Positions 1 to 5,500 of a stretch of 8,229 bases of DNA are shown piece by piece. The first letter of the stretch is position 1; the number at the start of each line of letters is the position of its first letter. The position numbers and the translations under genes were made by a program. Below the pieces are notes generated by a model. It saw nothing but the letters and a program-made list of their open reading frames with translations, searched no databases and had not been told where the DNA came from. The DNA is from Synergistaceae bacterium (lineage in GTDB: Bacteria > Synergistota > Synergistia > Synergistales > Aminobacteriaceae): assembly GCA_012523155.1 (NCBI GenBank), contig JAAYJB010000164.1:1-8229 (forward strand), written 5' to 3'.

Positions 1-21
1 ATGGACGCTGAATAAAATCAA

Positions 22-50
22 GTCATTCAGGATGATCGCTCCACAATGAC
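22..50 (-). other. Imperfect stem-loop in the leader of the leftward promoter
   Basis: A 6-bp inverted repeat (22-27 GTCATT with 45-50 AATGAC) encloses a two-by-two mismatch, then a 3-bp stem (30-32 with 40-42) and a 7-nt loop. It lies about 30-60 nt downstream of the start expected from the promoter at 86-113, so it would be in the 5' leader of the leftward transcript. It has no adjacent U-tract on either strand, so it does not look like a terminator. Function unknown; a stem this short can arise by chance. Confidence 0.3.
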
Positions 51-85
51 CTGGAAACTATCAACTTTTTATTTACTAAACGTAT

Positions 86-113
86 ATTCTACCACGTATT
101 TTCGAAGTGTCAA
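86..113 (-). promoter_or_regulatory. Strong sigma70-type promoter reading off the left edge
   Basis: Read on the minus strand, a perfect -35 TTGACA (113-108) is followed after 16 bp by a -10 TAGAAT (91-86), five of six consensus matches. Expected transcription start is near 79. No start codon with a good ribosome-binding site follows before the window ends, so the first gene served (protein or stable RNA) lies outside. The promoter sits downstream of the tRNA operon terminator, which suggests a separate leftward unit. The identity of the gene cannot be judged from here. Confidence 0.65.
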
Positions 114-148
114 TACCTTGTTTATTGTTGTTTTCTCCGAAACCCGCA

Positions 149-170
149 GCTTCGTTTTATAAAATGAAGC
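149..170. repeat. 22-bp near-perfect palindrome upstream of the leftward promoter
   Basis: GCTTC (149-153) and GAAGC (166-170) flank the perfect palindromic core TTTTATAAAA (155-164). The only non-complementary pair is positions 154 and 165 (G/T, which could wobble in RNA). The nearer edge lies 35 bp upstream of the -35 box at 108-113. Such a dyad could be an operator for a dimeric regulator or a cruciform-prone AT-rich site. No regulator family can be named from it. Confidence 0.5.
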
Positions 171-171
171 G

Positions 172-202
172 AAAAATCCCCAAACGGCCAATAAGGGGCT
201 TT
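172..202 (-). terminator. Weak terminator-like hairpin, minus strand
   Basis: On the minus strand, AAAGCCCC (202-195) can pair with GGGG-A-TTT (181-174) through four G-C pairs, one mismatch and three A-T pairs. Five T residues (176-172) run out of the stem. The loop is 13 nt. It could be a back-up terminator insulating the promoter at 86-113 from tRNA operon read-through, but the stem is short and the case is weak. Confidence 0.25.
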
Positions 203-431
203 GTTTCCCCTTCTGCTTCTTTCTGTTTGTATCTTCTTTTTGCTCTTTATCCTCTTTTGTGGTTCTATCCCCATCTGCACTCAAGGCTGTTTTCCGTGTT
301 GCAGGGGTACTTATGGAACCGAACACTTTTTTCAGTCCGTCATTATTGCCTGCAGCAGCGGCCTGACTTTGGATTTTAAACAGAGAATATGAAAAGATAA
401 AGAATACACCATTTCCGTGCATAAAAAAGGC

Positions 432-470
432 AAAAAAAAGACCCCCGGGAATCTTCCTCCCAAGAGTCTT
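432..470 (-). terminator. Intrinsic terminator of the tRNA operon
   Basis: Read on the minus strand, a 13-bp stem (470-458 pairing with 450-438, including three G-U pairs) closes a 7-nt loop (457-451) and runs directly into a U-tract (439-432). Another U-rich run follows at about 428-423. It lies about 40 nt past the CCA end of tRNA-Asn, the expected place for the terminator of the leftward tRNA operon. Confidence 0.9.
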
Positions 471-484
471 ATGGGAAACAAGAA

Positions 485-500
485 CCGCTGAATACAGCGG
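485..500 (-). other. Small hairpin between tRNA-Asn and the terminator
   Basis: A perfect 6-bp inverted repeat, CCGCTG (485-490) and CAGCGG (495-500), closes a 4-nt loop. It sits 8 nt past the 3' CCA of tRNA-Asn and before the terminator hairpin. In the primary transcript it would form a 3'-trailer hairpin that could influence 3' processing of the last tRNA. The role is inferred; only the structure is visible. Confidence 0.4.
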
Positions 501-508
501 ATTGAATC

Positions 509-584
509 TGGCTCCTCGGCGAGGACTCGAACCTCGAACCTAGTGGTTAACAGCCACCCGCTCTGCCGATTGAGCTACCGAGGA
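509..584 (-). tRNA. tRNA-Asn (anticodon GUU)
   Basis: A complete 76-nt cloverleaf reads on the minus strand. The acceptor stem pairs TCCTCGG (584-578) with CCGAGGA (519-513), followed by discriminator G and encoded CCA. The D arm is GCTC/GAGC, the anticodon loop is CTGTTAA, giving anticodon GTT, and the T arm is CGAGG with loop TTCGAGT. It is the last of six tRNAs in the leftward operon, 16 nt after tRNA-Cys, and is followed by a trailer hairpin and the terminator. Confidence 0.97.
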
Positions 585-600
585 ATAATTCTCAATTGAG

Positions 601-674
601 TGGAGGCGGCACCCAGATTCGAACTGGGGATAAAGGATTTGCAGTCCTCTGCCTTACCACTTGGCTATGCCGCC
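601..674 (-). tRNA. tRNA-Cys (anticodon GCA)
   Basis: A complete 74-nt cloverleaf on the minus strand. The acceptor GGCGGCA pairs with TGCCGCC, followed by discriminator T and encoded CCA. It has the 3-bp D stem GCC/GGC typical of bacterial tRNA-Cys, anticodon loop CTGCAAA (anticodon GCA) and T stem CCCAG/CTGGG. Only 9 nt separate it from tRNA-Gly upstream, so the two must be released by endonucleolytic cleavage of a shared transcript. Confidence 0.97.
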
Positions 675-683
675 GGAAAACAA

Positions 684-758
684 TGGAGCGGAAGACGGGA
701 TTTGAACCCGCGACCCCAACCTTGGCAAGGTTGTGCTCTACCCCTGAGCTACTTCCGC
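684..758 (-). tRNA. tRNA-Gly (anticodon GCC)
   Basis: A complete 75-nt cloverleaf on the minus strand. The acceptor GCGGAAG pairs with CTTCCGC, followed by discriminator T and encoded CCA. The D arm is GCTC/GAGC with a short loop, the anticodon stem CAACC/GGTTG carries loop TTGCCAA (anticodon GCC), and the T arm is GCGGG/CCCGT. Fourth tRNA in the operon, between tRNA-Phe and tRNA-Cys. Confidence 0.97.
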
Positions 759-781
759 GTCCCTTTTCAAGAATTCAAAGA

Positions 782-857
<76 letters not shown>

Positions 858-873
858 TCACTTGGAGGTATAA

Positions 874-950
874 TGGCGGGGCCGACGAGACTCGAACTCG
901 CGACCTTCGGCGTGACAGGCCGACGCTCTAACCGACTGAGCTACGACCCC
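874..950 (-). tRNA. tRNA-Asp (anticodon GUC)
   Basis: A complete 77-nt cloverleaf on the minus strand. The acceptor GGGGTCG pairs with CGGCCCC (one G-U pair), followed by discriminator G and encoded CCA. The anticodon stem TCGGC/GCCGA carries loop CTGTCAC (anticodon GTC), and the T arm is GCGAG with loop TTCGAGT. Second tRNA in the operon, 18 nt downstream of tRNA-Val. Confidence 0.97.
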
Positions 951-968
951 GCATCTCCAATGAAGCCT

Positions 969-1043
969 TGGTGGGCGAAACAGGGTTCGAACCTGTGACC
1001 CCCTGCGTGTAAGGCAGGTGTTCTACCGCTGAACTATCCGCCC
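969..1043 (-). tRNA. tRNA-Val (anticodon UAC)
   Basis: A complete 75-nt cloverleaf on the minus strand. The acceptor GGGCGGA pairs with TTCGCCC (one G-U pair), followed by discriminator A and encoded CCA. The D arm is GTTC/GAAC, the anticodon stem CCTGC/GCAGG carries loop CTTACAC (anticodon TAC), and the T arm is ACAGG/CCTGT. It is the promoter-proximal tRNA, with its 5' end about 20 nt past the predicted transcription start. The order Val-Asp-Phe-Gly-Cys-Asn resembles tRNA clusters in other bacteria. Confidence 0.97.
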
Positions 1044-1069
1044 TCGGATGTTCCAACAACGCGAGGGAT

Positions 1070-1098
1070 AGTATATAAGGAATTCCGCTAACGGTCAA
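1070..1098 (-). promoter_or_regulatory. Promoter of the tRNA operon
   Basis: On the minus strand, -35 TTGACC (1098-1093) is followed by a 17-bp spacer and -10 TATACT (1075-1070); each box has five of six consensus matches and the spacing is optimal. Predicted start is near 1063, leaving a leader of about 20 nt before tRNA-Val. The bases between the -10 and the start (ATCCCTC) are C-rich. A GC-rich discriminator is typical of stable-RNA promoters under stringent (ppGpp-linked) control; that regulation is inferred. Confidence 0.88.
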
Positions 1099-1261
1099 CT
1101 CTTTATACCAAAGAAAGAATTTTCCGTTATCTTTGATCAATGTCCTGCCGGAAACATGGCAGGTGCTCTTGGTTTTTTGTTCCCTCAAAAAGCCGGATCC
1201 GTACATTTCCATGATCAATACAAGGTAAATACCGGTATTCTATCAGCGACAGAAGGGGTGC
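1099..1261. other. Short intergenic region downstream of the dehydrogenase
   Basis: There is no gene here. It holds a 6-bp stem hairpin (CCTGCC 1144-1149 with GGCAGG 1158-1163), the octamer TGATCAAT twice (1134-1141 and 1212-1219), and a perfect 12-bp palindrome AATACCGGTATT (1228-1239) about 20 nt past the dehydrogenase stop codon. None of the hairpins runs into a U-tract on the minus strand, so I see no clear intrinsic terminator for the dehydrogenase gene before the tRNA promoter. Confidence 0.5.
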
Positions 1262-2176
1262 TCATTCTTTTTTCTGTGTCTTACCTGTTCTGAATTCCAC
1301 CCCGTACAACTCCTCGTAGACCTTTATCATGGCTCCCTTGTTTTCACTGCCGTATCCCTTCAGCAGGGCTGCCTGGAAAACAGCCGCCGCCGCATTGAAT
1401 ACGGGAAGCGGCAGCTTCATTTCCCCGGAAACCTTAAAAGCCGATACAATGTCCTTGTAGGCTTTTTCAAGGGGATAGCCCTCTGAAAACTCGTTTTTCA
1501 GGATCCTCGGAATAAAAAATTCCGAGGCAAAACTTCTGCCGGTCCCTGAATTCACAATGCAGCCCACTTTATGGGGATCAAGTCCCATTCCGCGTGAAAG
1601 GGCCAGCATTTCAACAAGGGAGGCCACATTCATATCATAGAGGACCTGGTTTATCAGTTTTACCAGCTGGCCGCTGCCGGTTTCCCCCATATATTCAATA
1701 GTATTCCCGATCCGCTCCAGGTAAGGCCTTACAGCATCGAAGACTTCCCGCTCTCCTCCGCACATGACGGCAAGAGTTCCATCAATGGCTCTCTGCTCCA
1801 TACCGGATACAGGAGCATCAAGGAAATGAATACCTTTTTCCTGAAGCGCTTTTCCGATTTTCACCGTTATCCCGTAGTCGGACGTGCTTAAATCCACGAT
1901 AACCTGCCCGGGCTCAAGATATCTGAAGAGATATTCGCTGCCGAGGACTATCTCCTCGACCACATCCCCGTCAGGAAGTGAAAGAAAAATCACAGCCGCC
2001 TCGCTGATTTCTTTCACTGAAACAGTTGTCACTATTCCCTGTTCAACATACTTCACAGCTTTATGCTTGTCCCTCACAAAGGCAACTATTTCCTCTGAAC
2101 CTTTCTTTCCCATATTCACAGCCATAGGGCCGCCCATTACGCCCAGGCCGAAAAAACCTATTTTGGTCCCGTCCAT
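1262..2176 (-). CDS. NAD(P)-dependent 3-hydroxyisobutyrate dehydrogenase-family oxidoreductase
   Basis: The 304-aa product is a cytosolic beta-hydroxyacid dehydrogenase that should oxidise or reduce a short 3-hydroxy acid or semialdehyde with NAD(H) or NADP(H). Visible motifs in order: Rossmann dinucleotide loop G10-L-G12-V-M-G15 right after the first strand; DAPVSG at 120-125; GTLAVMCGG at 133-141; GSGQLVKLINQ at 167-177 with the expected catalytic Lys173; and Lys-Asp in the C-terminal helical domain. Length fits the family (about 290-305). The start at 2176 is chosen because the Rossmann fold begins five codons later and a ribosome-binding site precedes it; an in-frame extension to 2260 would run through the structured leader without one. 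One oddity is Met126 where DAPVSGG normally has its last Gly. Tartronate-semialdehyde reductase, 3-hydroxyisobutyrate dehydrogenase or a semialdehyde reductase of the GHBDH type cannot be separated by motif. No neighbour gives a pathway, and the gene appears monocistronic. Confidence 0.93.
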   Translation of the reverse strand: MDGTKIGFFGLGVMGGPMAVNMGKKGSEEIVAFVRDKHKAVKYVEQGIVTTVSVKEISEAAVIFLSLPDGDVVEEIVLGSEYLFRYLEPGQVIVDLSTSDYGITVKIGKALQEKGIHFLDAPVSGMEQRAIDGTLAVMCGGEREVFDAVRPYLERIGNTIEYMGETGSGQLVKLINQVLYDMNVASLVEMLALSRGMGLDPHKVGCIVNSGTGRSFASEFFIPRILKNEFSEGYPLEKAYKDIVSAFKVSGEMKLPLPVFNAAAAVFQAALLKGYGSENKGAMIKVYEELYGVEFRTGKTQKKE

Positions 2177-2184
2177 TCGCTGCT

Positions 2185-2193
2185 CTCCCTCCC
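2185..2193 (-). promoter_or_regulatory. Ribosome-binding site of the dehydrogenase gene
   Basis: The purine tract GGGAGGGAG reads on the minus strand. Its last GGAG ends 8 nt before the ATG at 2176. This fixes the start there, in preference to the in-frame GTG (2260) and ATG (2239) codons upstream, which lack such a tract. Confidence 0.8.
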
Positions 2194-2237
2194 GCCTGAA
2201 ACTGAAATTTTTATAGTGAACAGATCCATAGATTACC

Positions 2238-2309
2238 ATGGCACACGGCCATTTTCGCACTCAGGGGGCAGGAAAGCTTATCTTCTGTTCTTGTGAAGAA
2301 CACCCTGAG
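2238..2309 (-). promoter_or_regulatory. Structured leader or operator of the dehydrogenase gene
   Basis: Three inverted repeats sit 60-135 nt upstream of the dehydrogenase ATG. An outer 7-bp pair, CTCAGGG/CCCTGAG (2260-2266 with 2303-2309), encloses a perfect 7-3-7 palindrome TGTTCTT-GTG-AAGAACA (2286-2302), which abuts one outer arm directly. Then ATGGC/GCCAT (2238-2242 with 2248-2252) forms a 5-bp hairpin. In a leftward transcript the two nested helices could stack coaxially. Either a cis-acting RNA or an operator (the 7-3-7 dyad) would fit. I recognise no known riboswitch class. The best upstream promoter match is poor: TTGAGA (2355-2350), 15 bp, TATGAA (2334-2329). Confidence 0.45.
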
Positions 2310-2360
2310 AGCCCGGTCCCAAAATTTGTTCATATCTTCTCAATAGGTATCTCAACCCAT

Positions 2361-2388
2361 TTTATTCAATAAACATAAAAATATTTTT
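2361..2388. repeat. AT-rich palindromes in the divergent intergenic region
   Basis: Two adjacent short palindromes occur: TTTATT-C-AATAAA (2361-2373) and AAAAATATTTTT (2377-2388). They lie just upstream of the -35 box of the rightward promoter at 2393. An A/T-rich tract in this position could act as an UP element for RNA polymerase alpha, or simply as a bent intergenic DNA segment. Confidence 0.35.
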
Positions 2389-2392
2389 CCTA

Positions 2393-2420
2393 TTGCACAA
2401 AAATACATTAGCAGTATACT
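2393..2420 (+). promoter_or_regulatory. Probable promoter of the 1300-aa surface protein gene
   Basis: A near-consensus -10 TATACT (2415-2420) is preceded after 16 bp by a weak -35 TTGCAC (2393-2398), which keeps only the TTG. An A/T-rich tract lies immediately upstream. The predicted start near 2427 gives a leader of about 120 nt before the ATG at 2549. The weak -35 could mean activator dependence or help from the upstream AT tract; this is inferred. Confidence 0.6.
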
Positions 2421-2535
2421 TTGCTCAAATGGACTCTTCAGATTATTCCTACTAGTCAAGCATAAAAGGAAAGAAAGGCACTGGAATCAATTGTTTCAGG
2501 ATAAATCGCAGCTTTTTGAAACAAATGAATGGATA

Positions 2536-2545
2536 AGGGGGGAAG
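2536..2545 (+). promoter_or_regulatory. Ribosome-binding site of the 1300-aa protein gene
   Basis: A purine run of six G then AAG ends 3 nt before the ATG at 2549, with the G-rich core 6 nt away. It supports this ATG, which also begins a Lys/Arg-rich signal-peptide n-region. Confidence 0.75.
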
Positions 2546-2548
2546 ATA

Positions 2549-5500
2549 ATGTCTGGTAAGAAACGGAAACAGGACACAGGGACAGTATTACGGCGGCGAT
2601 TGGGGCTACTCGTTTTTGCTTTGGCTGCTTTAATTTTCTCTTTTCTTTCTGCTCCACTGGCAGAATCGGCGGAGGATCCGCCCATCGAGCCTCTGGCTTC
2701 GGAGTGGCAGCAAGTCATGATCACCAAACACAGGGCGATCATCTCATTTATGGACACGGACTACGGTCTGAAAACCTTCCGGGGACAGGCGGAAAACCTG
2801 GAGACAGACCTCTCAAATTATTACGGGGCCAACGTGATAACAACGACAAAGGCGGACCTTGGAGTTCTCGGGACAAGCGACAGCCGGGTTTTCTCCCAGT
2901 CCCAGGCCTTCGGACTCGTGCCTCAGACGAGGACCATCCCTGATGACTTTATGGGGACAAAGACCTTCACCAAGGTACCGACGGGTGTAATCTGCACGTC
3001 ATACCTCACGAGGACAGATGCCGACGCCAACAATACCTACCTCTGGATGGAGCTTACCGGAAGGAACGAGACGACGGGAACCGTGGAACGCATCGGAAGA
3101 GTAAAACTCACAGGCATTTACCGGCCATACTACCACTACAAGTTCAATGCGGACGGTTCAAAAATATTCGCGGCGCCGCTCGACCAGAACGTAGCCCACG
3201 ACATGGCGGCCTGGGACTGGAACGGGGACGGATACACTGACTGGCTGGTCAACTGCCTCACCAATCCTGTGGGTATCGACAGCCATAAGAACATGAAGGT
3301 CTCGCTCGTCTTTGTGGACGGAAAGTCTCTCTACGATGCATGTAGAGGTCTGGGATCAGTCCGGGTATGGCAGAATACGGAATGGGAGTACACCACCGGT
3401 GGAATCGTGGTGGGAGGATTGACCGGGTGGGAACCGCCGAACAGCGTCCGCACAGCCATCGGTGACATGGACGGTGACGGTATTCCTGAAGTGGCCCTCT
3501 ACTACACCAAGGTCCAGGGCGGGTCGGATCACAACAACCACCTCAAGATCCTGAATTTACGGTACAACGGCAGTTCCGATCCCTCGTGGGAATGGATTTT
3601 CCAAAAAGGTGATGACGCTGGCAGATGGAACACCCGGTACGACAGTGTGACAGTTGCCATGGGCGACCTGGACGGCGACGGTTTTGACGAACTTGCCGTG
3701 CTCCACGGCAGAACACCCTCTATAGGGAAAAATTCAACCCTTTACCTCGACGTCTATAAAATCGTCAACGGAACCGTAGAGAAACTGGTGAAAGGAGAGG
3801 AAATCGGGACTACCGCGAAATGCAGCGACCATTCGGCCCCTGCCGTGGAGGCATCCATCGACGACCTGGACGGAGACGGCATCGATGAGCTTGTCCATAT
3901 CCACAGCCAGGGCGACACTATAAGCAGGCTCCATATCAACGTTCACAAATGGCCGGTGGTCGAAGGCGCCGTACCCCTCACCGGACAAGGGACCAGGTAC
4001 GGTTATTACCTGACTGCCCAGGACAGCACCTGGACGCTGCATTCAGATTATGCGCGATTTTCCATTAGCACGGGGATGTTCGCCTATCCCGAGACCGAAA
4101 TACTCAAAAAACAGATCGGCCTTGTATCCACACTCCCAGGCTCCTCCGGCAAAGAAGGCCTCAGGTGGGGTATCTTCTCGTGGAACGAGACCGACGGGCT
4201 GCTGCTTATCGCCAAGGGAACGAAGGCGGACGGGGCTCTTAAAAGCAATGTCGTTCCCACGATCACCGCCGCCGACATCGACGGGGACAGCATGGTCCTG
4301 GGAGAGCCCACCGGCTTCACCGTTTACGACAACATCGAACCGGTCTTCATCATCCAGGCACCCCCGCGGCACTGGGACGTCCTCTCCGAAGGGGGCACGA
4401 CCAGGATCATGGATTCCTTTGCGGTCCTCAACGGATACTCCACGACGATGATGGGCAAGGCATCGGACTCCGAGACGACCCTCACCACGAAAACAAGCGA
4501 AGGGCACTGGGGCGCATCCTTGGGACTCTCTGTCTCACGGGTTTTTCGACAAAAGGACAACACTACCCTGTTCGAGGCGGGGCTGGAATATGCCGGAGAG
4601 GCCGCTCACGCCCATACAGAGGGAACCACCGTCACGACCACGGCCAGCCTGTCAGCTACGGCCCAGTACGACGACCAGGTGTATTTCCGGGCCAACACCC
4701 ACGACGTGTGGCGGTACCCCGTTCTTATGCCCGAGTCCCAGGCGTTTGTGACAGAGGACAGCGTGACGTACAGAAAATTCGTCCAGTTCATCGTCCCCAG
4801 GGTCATCCAGTCGAGTTTCTCCCCCACAGCCGGGAAGGAGGTCGACTGGTACGACCCGTGGCACAACGGGCTGAACCTGTTCTCCTACCCCCGGACCCTG
4901 GAACAGACCAGGGATTATCCCCAGGGTGCGGCATCGAAGCTCGACGATGACTTTTGGAAAGACATCAACGGCCTCGTGCTCGCCAAGAGCACGGGTCAGA
5001 TCATGGGGAACGTGGACAGCACGCAGTCGAACTTCACCATGGAGGTCATAGATCACGAAGATGACCTGGACTCGCTTAAGAATACATGGGGAGGCTATTC
5101 GAAAATCAACTACCCCAGCTATGGCAAGCTTATCAAGGTGACAGCCCACGTGGGTCTGCACGGTGACTACTGCCTGGGAACCGACACTACCACCACGTCG
5201 GACAAAAGCAAGCTGGGCGGAATAACCGTCTCGTGGCCGGGCGTAGCCGGCTACGCAAGCCCTTCGGGCATGACCCCTTCCGACCAGCAGTTCACCGTTG
5301 ACGCCGCAATATACGCGAGCGATACCGGCACCATATCCTTCGCCTATGCAGTCTCAAGACTGGCCAAACTCTATTCCCAGATCTGGGGACCCGGTTCACC
5401 GTACAAAGCGACAGCCGACCCTGCCCTCAACCTGCCCCGGCAGTGGGTCATCAACGCCGGGAAGTGGCAGGAAAACCCCTTCCCGGGGGACGCGGGAAGG

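Larger units (their letters stand above)
114..431. other. Intergenic stretch with no recognisable gene
   Basis: This stretch lies between the tRNA operon terminator and the next leftward promoter. The plus strand is strongly pyrimidine-biased from about 199 to 262, rich in T and C runs. Open frames exist on both strands, the longest being 117 codons on the minus strand (422-69). Its ATG abuts the terminator U-tract without a Shine-Dalgarno sequence, its C-terminal codons overlap the strong promoter at 86-113, and its product is low-complexity Lys/Glu-rich and unlike any family I know. I see only a palindrome (149-170) and a weak terminator-like hairpin (172-202). Confidence 0.6.

Noticed and set aside
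69..422. 117-codon minus-strand open frame, Lys/Glu-rich in the middle
   Set aside because: No Shine-Dalgarno sequence before its ATG, which abuts the tRNA operon terminator U-tract. Its end overlaps a strong promoter, and its composition follows the purine bias of the strand, not a recognisable protein.
1041..1067. Inverted repeat CCCTCG/CGAGGG joining the tRNA leader to the first bases of tRNA-Val, a possible processing switch
   Set aside because: With the predicted start near 1063, most of the upstream arm (1062-1067) is not transcribed, so the RNA hairpin could not form.
1144..1163. Hairpin CCTGCC/GGCAGG considered as a terminator of the dehydrogenase gene
   Set aside because: No U-tract follows on the minus strand. 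On the plus strand a T-run starts only about 9 nt later, and no rightward gene precedes it.
2177..2260. N-terminal extension of the dehydrogenase by 28 residues
   Set aside because: The upstream GTG and ATG codons lack ribosome-binding sites and fall in the inverted-repeat leader. The Rossmann fold begins just after the ATG at 2176, as usual for the family.
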